This document shows, one piece after another, positions 24,001 to 33,598 of a DNA stretch of 64,000 nucleotides. Origin of the DNA: Porpolomopsis calyptriformis (lineage: Eukaryota > Basidiomycota > Agaricomycetes > Agaricales > Hygrophoraceae); assembly GCA_951640195.1 (NCBI GenBank), contig OX621167.1, positions 1,116,001-1,180,000 of the forward strand, given 5' to 3'. Each line of letters opens with the position of its first letter. The first letter of the stretch is position 1. The notes beneath the pieces were generated by a model, which ran no database searches, had not been told where the DNA came from, and saw nothing but the letters and a program-made list of their open reading frames with translations. Both the position numbers and the translations under genes were made by a program.

Positions 24001-24351
24001 CCTTCTTGCTCTCTCCCCCCTACTTGATCCACCCTTGCTTTAACACTGGACGACGACGACGAGGAGTTCTACGACCCCTCTGAGCAGAACAATCCGCTCT
24101 CTCAATCGCTTTACTCACAAACTTGAATCTTCCCAGATCCAAACGAGGAAGCCAATCAAGCTTCTCCTTTGCCAAGTATCACCCAAGCTCTAGGAAGAAC
24201 TCGAAGTGAAACAACTCGCTTGCTCGCCGCCGCCCATTCACAATGTCCCATCACTCCCCCTACTGTTAGGTATCAACCCTTCCCGTATCAACAACCGACT
24301 CGACCGTCTTCACCCTTAACAACACCTTCACTATCACCATCACCAGATCCA

Positions 24352-25560
24352 ATGGGTTCCTGCGCTAACCCCCCTGTCCCCAACCTCAACGAAATCCTCG
24401 CAGTCATGAATGACTTGCGGAGAGAGATGGTAGCCCTTCAGGCTTCGAATGCGAACCAAGCAGCGGAGATTCAAGATCTCCATCAACAGCTTGCTGCGCA
24501 AGGTCAGGCTCAGCCCCCACCTGGACCTCAGCCTCAAGCCCCTGCCGCTCCTCCCACCATCGAGATAAAGATGGCCAAACCAGATGAGTTCACTGGTCGA
24601 CAACAAGATGTCGACAAATTTATTAACAGCTGCGAATTGTATTTCATGGGGAAGCCATATCGCGATGAACACAAGATCCCCTTTGCCCTTTCCTTCATGA
24701 AGGGCATGATGGCTCAAACTTGGTCTGAAAAGGAGACCAACGACATGAGGACTGTCAACTGGACTGGCCCGACCGCTACTTGGGCCTCCTTCGTAATTCG
24801 ATTCCGATCAACGTTCGAAGGAATCGACAGACAATCCTGTGCTCGTAATGACATCAAGACTCTCCGCCAAGGAAGAAAGAAAATTGAAGACTATAACCTG
24901 CGCTTCGGCGCTTTACAGGTCAATACCGGTTTCAACGACGCCGCCCTCATCGATCTTTACCAAGCTGGACTCGACCCCGAGTTCATTGAATATATCTACC
25001 GACTCCCCACCGTCCCTACCACCCTTCAGGAATGGAAGGACGCCACAACACGTTACCAACATCAAAAGGACATTCTCGCCTCACAGAAACAGTCCTCCAC
25101 GTCTCGACCCCAATACTCTAACCCCTTTCCAACACGAGGATCGTATGTGGCTGCAACGACGACCCGTCAAACGACAGCAGCCCCCACCATCAAAAGAGAG
25201 GAACCTTCCTCTTTTGCCAATACGATCCCATACGGGAATTGTTACTCCTGCAGCCAGCCTGGCCACTTCGCAAACGCCTGCCCAAGTCGAAACGCCGGTG
25301 ATGCGAAGAATTTACCCGATACCTCTTCCTCACGTCGAGGAGGATACTTTCGAGGTAGAGGAGGATACAGAGGCTGAGGACGAGGACGAGGTAGAGACAT
25401 ACGTGTCATTGCCGCTGAGTCCCACGTGGAGAACGTCGACTCGCCCGCTACACTGGCAGCGAGCGAGACTCCGTCGGACATGGCGAAATCTGGTATACGC
25501 AATTGGTCGGATGATCGGAAGAAGAGGTTAGCAGCGGACTTGAAGGCCCAGGGTTTTTGA
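24352..25560 (+). pseudogene. gag of element A (one nonsense codon)
   Basis: Start chosen at MGSCANPPVPNLNEI because element I starts at the equivalent Met, although the frame is open from about 24169. It has a helical region (LNEILAVMNDLRREMVALQA), a capsid-like core (TGRQQDVDKFINSCELYFMG to LQEWKDATTRYQHQ) and one CCHC zinc knuckle (CYSCSQPGHFANAC). A TGA at 25375-25377 interrupts the RG-rich tail, where element I has CGA. The frame then stays open to the natural stop at 25558-25560. The RNA-binding Gag assembles cytoplasmic particles. Confidence 0.85.
25551..25557 (+). promoter_or_regulatory. Putative -1 ribosomal frameshift site (element A)
   Basis: In the gag frame the sequence reads CA-G-GGT-TTT-TGA: heptamer GGGTTTT directly before the gag stop. 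A -1 slip gives GGG-TTT-TTG-AAA, which is the pol frame. Confidence 0.65.
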
Positions 25561-28500
25561 AAGGTTCGAACGATGTGCCCAACGTTGCGGACCATACCAT
25601 TCGATGTACCATCGTTCCTTGCAATTTATTTCGAAATCTCGGTACTATCGAAAAGGGCGATTCAGGACTTACGATGGACGTTTGGATCAAGACTGCAGAC
25701 AGTGGCCGACGTGTCCCCGCCACGTGTCTTATTGATAGCGGAGCTTCTGGGAACTTTGTGGACGAGAATTTCGCAACTCGTCAGGAATTTACTCTTCGGG
25801 ATTTGGAAACCCCAATCCCCGTACGGAATGCCGATGGGTCAGAGAACCGAGGAGGCCCGATCGTTTTTGACACAGATGTTTGGATAGAAGCTCCAGGTGG
25901 ACACACTGAAAGGATCTGTTTGGAAGTGACCGACCTCGGATCCAAGTTTGATATAATCCTCGGCTACCCATGGCTCAGAGCTCAAAACCCTAGTATCGAC
26001 TGGGAGAGTTCAACACTGGCTCTCGGAGGCAAAGAGATTTCCCGTCGGTATTGTAGCGGCGAAGCAGAGCCCTCTGTGGTAGAATCGGTCTCGCTGGCGA
26101 TAACAGGAATTTCAAAATCGGATGAGTCTAGAGCCAGCACGGTGGAGGAAGATATGCGAAAGTTTGTACCGGAGGTCTATTGGAAAGACTATGCTAGTGT
26201 CTTTGCCAAGGAGTCCTTCGATTGCCTTCCACCTCATTCTGAATTTGATCATGTGATTGATCTCAAAGATAACTTCGTGCCACAGAATGACAAGACTTAC
26301 CCAATGTCCCCTCGAGAGATAGACTTCCTAGAGAAGTTTTTGGAAGAAAACGTGGCCACTGGACGAATATTCAAAGGAACCTCACCTCAGGCCGCTCCCT
26401 TCTTCCTAAGCAAGAAAGCTGAAGAAATCAATGCGAAAGGACAAGACGCTGGATACAGACCAATCGAAGACTACCGATACCTGAATCACTTTACTGTCCC
26501 TGACCGATATCCTTTGCCACTCCTCCATCAAATCGTTCAGCAGCCCAAATTATGATCAGCTGCGTTATTCACAGTCGTGGATATTCGATGGGGATTTAAC
26601 AACATTCGGATCAAAGAAGGCGACGAATGGAAAGCTGCCTTCAACACGGTCAAAGGACTCTATGTTCCAAGAGTGATGTTCTTTGGTCTACGGAATTCTC
26701 CAGCTACGTTCCAACGGATGATCGACACGCGATTCACTGAAGTGTTAAAATCAGGTTGTGTTTTTATCTATATCGATGACGTTCTCATCTGCGGAGATGA
26801 TCTAGAAGAACTACGTTACTGGACGTTCAAAACCCTTGATGTCATGAAGAAGAACAAACTCTCCTGCAAACCCGTCAAATGCCAATTCGAGAAAGAGGAG
26901 GTAATCTATCTGGGGATGACCTTGATGAAAGGTCATATCAGAACCAACCCCCAGAAAGTCAAAGCCATTGTCGAATGGCCTGAACCTCAAACTGTCAAAC
27001 AGCTCCAATCCTTTCTCGGAAGCACAAATTTCTGGAGAAAATACATCAGAGACTTCTCAAAGATCGCCCAACCACTCAACCAATTACTCCGCAAAGATAC
27101 CATATGGGAATGGTCCTCCAAATGACAACATGCCTTTGATCAACTGAAACACTCCCTCATGAATGCCCCTGTCCTCGAAGTACCAGATCAAGACCTACCA
27201 TACTGCCTAGAGACTGACGCCTCCAGTTTTGCCTTAGGAGGAATACTGTCTCAGCTACATGAAAACGAATGGAAACCCGTAGGCTTTCATTCGAGATCTT
27301 TAACCCCTGCTGAAAAGAAATATCCAACTCACGACGCTGAGCTTCTGGCGATAATAGACTGTCTTAAAGCATGGCGACACCTTTTGGAAGGCTCACGACA
27401 TGACCTTCTGATTCGTACCGACAGTCTTGCCCTCAAGTATTTCAGTACTGCTCGCGTATTGGTTGGACGACGTGCTTGTTGGTCAGAAATCTTATCAAGA
27501 AACGAGTACAAGATCGAGTACGTCCCAGGGAGAAAGAACAAGGCCGATGGGTTATCCAGGCGCCCGGATTATTTCGATGAGGGTAAAGGCGAGGTGGAAG
27601 ACGAAATTTTAATCGCGGATGAACATTGGATCAATTCGATTATCAAACTTTCAGAACCGGACTTTTTCGCAAGATTACGCTTCAAACTTCCGATACCGAA
27701 CAAGATCTCACAAAGAATCGAGGATGCCTCACTGTTTTGGGACCAAGCCGATGGGTTGGTTCGCGATGTTGAAGGTCGAATTGTGGTGCCGGAGGAAGTA
27801 TCTTTGCGCACAGACATAATACGACTGTCCCACGCCTACCCCCACGCTGGACACCCTGGCATTGAGAAGACGAAGGAGCTGCTGCTCCGGAACTTTGTTT
27901 GGGATGGCGTCTCTCAAGACGTTATCAACTACGTACGATCCTGCCCTGCTTGTCAACAGAACAAGAATTACCCTTCGAAGCCGACAGGACTCCTACAACC
28001 TATACCCCCCGCTACCGAACCATGGACTGAGATAACCGTCGATCTCATTGTTCAACTACCTGACTCGCTTGGATACGACGCCGTGATGGTAGTCGTCGAT
28101 CGCTTCACAAAACGAGCCCATTTCATCCCGACGACTTCCAATCTCTCATCAGAAGGCGCTGCCCGACTTTTCCGTGATCACATCTGGAAACATCATGGAT
28201 GGCCAAAGAAGATTATTTCTGATCGTGGAGTTCAGTTCGCATCAAAATTCACTGAAGCCCTCAACAAACTCCTAGGAACCATTTCTGGACTGTCTACTGC
28301 TTATCATCCCGAGACTGATGGTCAGACTGAACGAACGAATCAAGAACTCGAAGTCTACCTACGGTTCTATACCAATTTCATGCAGGACGACTGGGCCGAA
28401 TGGCTAGCTTCTGCCGAATTCGCTTACAATAATCGACAACACTCCTCCACATCACAATCACCCTTCTATTTAGAATATGGCCGTCACCCTCATTTACCGA

Positions 28501-29093
28501 TCACAATCGGACCCCTGAGTAATGTCCCCGCAGCAAACACCTTTCACGAACGTCTCACGCGTGCTCAGAAGAGTGCTGGCGAATCACTTTCACACGCCGC
28601 AGAATCAATGAAGAAATATGCCGATCGAAAATGGAAACTCTCTCCCTCCTTCAAAGTCGGAGATTTGGTTTGGTTAGATACCAAGAACATCAAGATGACT
28701 CGACCTGCCAAGAAACTAGATAACCGAAGAACTGGACCATTCAAGGTCCTGAAACAAGTATCGGACCTTGCGTATCTTATCGATATCCCCGGAACTTGGA
28801 AACTCCACCCAGTTTTTCACGTATCACTCCTGAGACCGAATGTCGAAGATAAGTTGCTCCACCCTGATATTACTGATACATCTCGACCTCCACCAGATCT
28901 GATCGAGAACGAAGAAGAATACGAAGTCGAATCTATTCTTCAACACTCCGGAGTTCAACGCCGACGAAAGTATTTGGTCAAATGGAAAGGTTATCCGATC
29001 GAAGAAGCTACTTGGGAAGAACGATCGAACGTCTTACGATACGCTAAAGAAATTGTGAAGACTTACGAAGACTCAATTCAAACGGCGACTTGA
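25551..29093 (+). pseudogene. pol of element A: protease, RT, RNase H, integrase, chromodomain
   Basis: A single frame, closed only by two TGA codons (26553-26555 after QQPKL and 27123-27125 after EWSSK); element I has CGA at both places. Domains: aspartic protease (TCLIDSGASGNFVDE), RT (VDIRWGFNNIRIKEGD, FIYIDDVLICGDD), RNase H (LETDASSFALGGILSQ, YPTHDAELLAI), an integrase zinc finger (HPGIEKTKELLL to SCPACQQNK), an integrase core (VVVDRFTKRAHFIPT, ISDRGVQFASKF, STAYHPETDGQTERTNQELE) and a C-terminal chromodomain (EEYEVESILQHSG, KYLVKWKGYPIEEATWEERS). Expressed by -1 frameshift from gag. Confidence 0.9.
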
Positions 29094-29261
29094 CTCATTT
29101 GTCATCACCGCTGCTGTCCATTTTAAATTCTATTTTTAGGTTGAGTGAGCGTTTATAAACTCAGAATCGTCAATACGATTCCATCCAGTCTTTTCCCCAC
29201 TTTGACGAACTCACCCAATACGCTTGTTCCCGACACCAACGCCACTGAATCATCGTTCATA

Positions 29262-29990
29262 ATGCCCGCCACTCGATCTCCCTCTCCTCAAGTCGCCATC
29301 AGACGCGCTGGACGAATCCCTTCGTCTGCCGCCATCCGTTCTCCTACCCCCGGTCCCTCCACCTCTTCCTCCTCCACTCGACAAATACGTCGACAAGCTT
29401 GCGCATGAGCAGAGGACTTCTACACCATCAAAACCCCTCCTCCCGAGGACCCTGCCGTCACCATTTCACGTCTCACGGTTCACAGCAATAGTGTTAGTAA
29501 CTGGAACCGAGAACTTCGACAGGAACGTGATGTCTTGAAAGCCGAGCTCAAAGCATCGGAGAAGAGCGCCTTGTACTGGAAGAACCGCTGGGACGAAAGC
29601 GAGCTCAAAGTTTGGGAGCTCCAACGACAGAAGAAGCGAACATGGGTCGACTGCTATGACGTCACCACCCGTGCCATCATCGTCAAGCTCGTGGAGGAAA
29701 GTCGTCGAGCTGAACGACTCTCCCGAGAAGATTTCCTCCGTGCCCAACAAGACCTTGCGACGACGGAGACCATAATCGATTACGGTTTGTCAGTCGAGTA
29801 CCCCATCAACCTCGACTTGGAATATCCGGAGGACGACGACGTCAAGACAATCCGAGCCCCTTCCCCCGTCGAAGCGGCTCCGGAAGCAATCCCCACCGCT
29901 TCCCTCTCAGTGGTCATCGAGGCCCCCACTGATGAGGAAATCCAGACTCAGGGCCCAGAGGACGAAACGACCGACACCACCCAGATTTGA
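29262..29990 (+). pseudogene. ORF3 of element A, extra coiled-coil protein (one nonsense codon)
   Basis: It lies between the chromodomain and the 3' LTR, in the pol frame. It starts MPATRSPSPQVAIRRAGR (basic, Ser/Pro-rich), is interrupted by TGA at 29406-29408 (CGA in the ancestral pattern) and continues VTISRLTVHSNSVSNWNREL into a long charged heptad-like segment (LKAELKASEKSALYWKNRWD, LVEESRRAERLSREDF). It ends with an acidic tail (INLDLEYPEDDDV). No signal peptide or membrane span, so it is not an envelope protein. Homologous ORFs occur in elements E and I and a similar one in B. Function unknown. Confidence 0.8.
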
Positions 29991-30007
29991 AATTCGGGTC
30001 GAATTTC
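29989..30007 (+). promoter_or_regulatory. Pre-LTR hairpin, element A
   Basis: GAAATTCG-GGT-CGAATTTC: an 8-bp perfect stem with triloop, starting at the ORF3 stop codon and ending 17 nt before the 3' LTR. The spacer is the presumed polypurine tract. Confidence 0.8.
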
Positions 30008-30024
30008 CCGAAAAACGAGGTGTA

Positions 30025-30457
30025 TGTCACAGACGTAAATTTTCATTTCCTCTCTATGTTAGTCATCGCTACTTAGTCGGACAGATCTTATCTCTGCTTG
30101 GGATTCCCCAGGGATTCCCCACCGTTCCTTATCTTTTCATTTACCCGAGATAGGACCTACTTCATTTCCGACCATTATGTTTCATCTCTTCACATGCTCC
30201 GAGTCGCTTATCATGCTTATCTTTACTCGTCGCATGTACTCCTCATGTACTCCTCATGTACTCCTCATGTATTCCTCGTGTTCATACTGACTCATCCGCA
30301 GTAGCATAGTCAGTATATAAACTCCTAGTTAGCCGTACTCAGACCTTAAGTCTGATTCCTCGTTAGCCACCCAATAACTAGGACTCGAGACATTATCATT
30401 GTCTTGGGACAGAGCTCTCCGAAGTAAAACCATCTCATCGACAACCAGTTTATAACA
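30025..30457 (+). repeat. 3' LTR of element A
   Basis: 433 bp, nearly identical to the 5' LTR. It carries the same four-unit 11-bp array (30233-30276). Differences noted are single-base transitions. Confidence 0.95.
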
Positions 30458-31712
30458 GGGATGTTCTCCTTGTCAGACTCATTGATGTCAGTATCGGTGA
30501 GCCATTGGATGCACCCGCCACCATCAGGATACCATTCCTCATGCTTGCGTTTCATTCGGACCATCTGACGAGAAGTGGATGTGACGGGGGGGGCGAAGTA
30601 CTTGGGTGGATGTATGGACATCTGCAGCATCTCCAACTTGAGCTCTGCTCGATCATGGGCACTTTCTGCTGCATGATAACAGGTCTGGAGGGAGCTGAGC
30701 TGAGTTCGGAGGGACTTGACGGTCCCCTGCGCATCTCGGAGCTGCTGGGAGAGCAAGAGGAAACCAGTGTTCTGGAAAGACCGGTCAGTGCGCTGCTCAT
30801 CATGAGCTTGCTGGACAGAGGGGTCCAGTGTCTGCGAGAGCTTTTGGAGGACTTCAACCCCAGGCCCAGGATGGTGGGTGATTCGAGAACGGGGAGCGTA
30901 TGGGTGAGTGATCCACGCAACCACGAGCTTCAGATCCGGCACAAGGTCCTCATCCTCATTACTACTCAGCCCCCCAGGCTCATTTTGATCCTCTCCATCT
31001 CCGTCTCCGTCTCCATCTCCATCTAATTCGGAATCATTAACTTGACAGGTTCCAGCACGTTCAGTAATGAGCGATTCAATCTCATGCGCTTTCTTGATAT
31101 TGGGGGGACAGATACCCGTGCCAGTTGGCTTGGGTGTCCTAACAAGCTGATTGGAATGGTCATGTTAGTAGATTGAATAATACATGGAGGGTAGACATAC
31201 CTGTTTAAACTTTGTCCCGATGGACTTAAGTGATTGCTCTGGGTGTCGATGCTTGGCTGCCCATTTCAAGAAGTTGCAATGGATGACACGCTATCTGTGG
31301 CCACCCAGCGGAAGTTCAGCTTCGACAAACTTGAGAAGGGCCTTGACATCACCCTCAGAATAGTTTCCGGTGCCGGAGGGGCAGCCGCGCTTCGATGGCA
31401 GCTCCGGTAAGTCGTCTTCAAGGTTGTCGGACTCCTCGGAGGCTTTGCGTTTGCGCAGTGGGTCACAGATTTTGACTTTCCAGGATTTCGTGGGTGCAGT
31501 GACATTCGTGGCTTGACTGAGAGGGAGGGGGGCAACAGACAGGGGTGGGAAGTGAAATGGATCAACAGGCTAAGAGAGATTAGTGAATGTCAGAAGATAT
31601 GTTTGATCATATACCGGTAAAATGAGCCCTTGTGAATTGGCATGAAAAACTGGCGCGGGTGCATTGGTATGATACACCCAGGTTTGGCCATTCATGTCTG
31701 TTGGGTAGGCTC

Positions 31713-32077
31713 TGTTATAAACCGGTTGTTCGGAATGCGTTTTACTTCAGGTGTTCTGTCCCAAGAGATATAGGGTATGGTTCCAAGTCCTTGTTATGAG
31801 TAGCTAACGAGGAATCAGACTTAAGGTCTGATACGTACAAGAAGTACTCTTTATATACTGACTACTTATCTGTGCGAGTCAGTGCGACATAACATGAGGT
31901 AGAGATAAGAATGAGTCATCGTGATTGATGACGAATCATAAGGGGTTGAAACGTAACGGAAATGAAGGTATCTGCATATAGGTAGAGTAATGGGGATTCC
32001 CTGGGGATTCCCAAGATAAGATACAAGTTTGCATATTGATAAGATAAAGGAAAGAAAAGAAAATTACAACCGTGACA
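31713..32077 (-). repeat. 3' LTR of element E
   Basis: 365 bp. On the minus strand it begins TGTCACGGTTG and ends TTTATAACA. It holds the AAGTCTGATTC/TATATAA pair as in element A. Several transitions and a 35-bp shorter central part distinguish it from the 5' LTR. Confidence 0.9.
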
Positions 32078-32095
32078 TACACCTTGGCTTCAAAG

Positions 32096-32114
32096 GAAAT
32101 TCATCCTGAATTTC
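32096..32114 (-). promoter_or_regulatory. Pre-LTR hairpin, element E
   Basis: On the minus strand GAAATTCA-GGA-TGAATTTC, an 8-bp perfect stem, 18 nt from the 3' LTR. Relative to element A the loop-closing pair is A-T instead of G-C, a paired change. Confidence 0.8.
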
Positions 32115-32438
32115 AAACTTGGGTGGTGTCGGTCGTTTCGTCTTCTGAGGCCTGAGTCGGGATTTCCTCGGTGGCGGGGGCCTCAATGGCCACTGAGGGG
32201 GAAGCAATGAGTTCAACCTCCGAAGTTGCTTCGATGGGGGAGGGGGCTCAGACTGTCGCGACGTCGTCATTGTCATCGGGATACTCCAAGTCAAGATTGA
32301 TTGGGTATTCGACCGATGCTCCGTACTTGATCAACGTTTCCATTGTCGCGAGGTCCCATTGTGCCTGAAGGAAGTCTTCTCTGGTGAGTCGTTCGCTTTG
32401 ACAACTCTCTTCTACGAGCTTGGCGATGATGGCGCAGG
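32115..32438 (-). pseudogene. ORF3 of element E, C-terminal part
   Basis: Reads CAIIAKLVEESCQSERLTRE, then DLATMETLIKYGASVEYPIN and acidic LDLEYPDDNDDV, with an in-frame TGA before APSPIEA. The N-terminal part continues on the far side of element B, at 39125-39410. Confidence 0.75.
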
Positions 32439-32807
32439 TGTTATGATTCGGTAGTCGAAGGGTTTTACTTCTCGCGTTGGAGGGGCTGATGAGGGAAATG
32501 GAATTCGACTAAAGAGTGGGGGAGCTAACTAGGAATCGAACTTAACCTACTGACTAGAAATCAGGCTTTATATACTAACTACCTGAGTCGCCATGAGTCA
32601 GTCGTATGTACGATTACAAAGCGGAATCCGGAATGTGACTAGTGAAGAGTCACGAAAAGAATAGCGGAAACGGAATGTGACTCGTGAAGAGTCGGAATGA
32701 AGGTACATGTGATCAGTCTCTATGTATAGAATGGTAAAACGGAAGGATAGACGGAATAGAGACTAATCAGGTATGACTAAGAGAAAAAGAAAAAGACGTC
32801 CGTGACA
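32439..32807 (-). repeat. 3' LTR of element B
   Basis: 369 bp. On the plus strand it runs TGTTATGATTCGG to GACGTCCGTGACA. Differences from the 5' LTR are confined to CpG sites (C or G against T or A). Confidence 0.95.
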
Positions 32808-32824
32808 TACACCCACACTAAAAG

Positions 32825-32843
32825 GAATTTCGTCCCGAAATTC
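32825..32843 (-). promoter_or_regulatory. Pre-LTR hairpin, element B
   Basis: GAATTTCG-GGA-CGAAATTC on the minus strand, an 8-bp perfect stem, 17 nt from the LTR. The stem differs from element A by compensated changes. Confidence 0.8.
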
Positions 32844-32887
32844 GAGGCGGCTTCGAGAGTGCTGAAGGGTGTGGAGGAGGGGAAGGA

Positions 32888-33478
32888 CTAGGTTGAGTCC
32901 TTGTTGGAGGCGATGGTCGACAGGGAAATAATGTCGACCGGGGAAATGTCGTCGTCATCGGGGATGGTGATGGGGTTCGACGACGAACCGGGGGGAACGA
33001 TAAGCGGACCCGGGAAAACAGGGGGAACTGGAGAATCAAGATGGGGAAGTACCTTTGTGACTTCCTCGTACTTTGCCTCCCAGTGTTTGGCCTGCTCTCG
33101 CCAGTACTCGCTCGCTCTTCTCTTTCCGTCCAAACTCATTCCTTGGTTGTACAACTCTTCGTTCAGTCTCGCGATCTCGTTCTTGTAGTAATCGATATCC
33201 CTCTGTAGTGACTCGATGATCTGCTCGGGCGGGATGGGTGGAGCGACGATTTCTTCTGGCCATATGGCAAGGTCCCGATTTCGTGCGCGACGGTTGTGCT
33301 GCCAGAGTTGTCCGGCGAGTTGTCCGGCGAGCTCGGCTTCACCGTAAGCGGAGGAGGTGGAAGCGAGCGGAGGGGGAGCGCGACGAGGGGGTTGCCCTCC
33401 AGTAGACATGCGAGGAGCGCGGGGTGGACGACCACCAGTAGACTTGCGGGCAGTTTGGTGTGAGCGTTCGGCGGGCAT
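32888..33478 (-). CDS. ORF3 of element B, 196-aa coiled-coil protein of unknown function
   Basis: Starts MPAERSHQTARKSTGGRPPR, a strongly basic Pro/Arg/Gly-rich N-terminus. A predicted coiled coil follows (IIESLQRDIDYYKNEIARLN, RASEYWREQAKHWEAKYEEV), then a Pro-rich, acidic tail (SNPITIPDDDDISPVDII). The layout (basic head, coiled coil with Trp-rich heptads, acidic tail) parallels ORF3 of A, E and I, though sequence identity is low. It starts about 120 nt after the pol stop, so a separate mRNA or re-initiation would be needed. No membrane span. Homology to A ORF3 is inferred from position and architecture. Confidence 0.75.
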   Translation of the reverse strand: MPAERSHQTARKSTGGRPPRAPRMSTGGQPPRRAPPPLASTSSAYGEAELAGQLAGQLWQHNRRARNRDLAIWPEEIVAPPIPPEQIIESLQRDIDYYKNEIARLNEELYNQGMSLDGKRRASEYWREQAKHWEAKYEEVTKVLPHLDSPVPPVFPGPLIVPPGSSSNPITIPDDDDISPVDIISLSTIASNKDST

Positions 33479-33598
33479 AGCGAGATCGATTTCTTGAGAA
33501 AGATGGAAACGAAAGAGATTATAAGGAAGAGTCGGAGTTTGGAAAAGGTGACAAAAGTGAAAATATAAACGAGGGGAGTTGATACCGTGAAAGAGTGA

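Larger units (their letters stand above)
23556..30457 (+). mobile_element. Ty3/gypsy chromovirus element A, complete, 6,902 bp
   Basis: Two 433-bp LTRs (about four differences by eye) flank gag, pol and a third ORF. The direct duplication GGGAT is at 23551-23555 and 30458-30462. The order protease, RT, RNase H, integrase, chromodomain defines a chromodomain-bearing Ty3/gypsy element. Four in-frame TGA codons make this copy non-autonomous. It sits inside the DUF6818 gene. The closest relative in the window is element I, then E. Confidence 0.95.
23301..31695 (-). pseudogene. DUF6818-type Myb-like gene, split by gypsy element A
   Basis: From ATG 31695 the protein reads MNGQTWVYHTNAPAPVFHAN and, after an intron, a basic/acidic stretch. 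The DUF6818 SANT/Myb-like domain follows (NYSEGDVKALLKFVEAELPL, LKWAAKHRHPEQSLKSIGTK, LVRTPKPTGTGICPPNIKKA), then an acidic segment and a coiled-coil (SQQLRDAQGTVKSLRTQLSS, HDRAELKLEMLQM). It is cut at NESDKENIP by element A and resumes at 23555 with PHYSLYRKILQAPHC, ending MNIDRPAEKDM with TGA at 23301-23303. The two halves join in frame once the element and one GGGAT copy are removed. A TAG at about 31292 replaces the expected Trp in GGHR-W-RVI. Probably the DNA-binding partner gene of the Harbinger-like transposon; that role is inferred from context. Confidence 0.75.

Noticed and set aside
29262..29990. ORF3 as an envelope gene
   Set aside because: The position fits, but there is no signal peptide, membrane span or Cys pattern; the protein is charged and coiled-coil.
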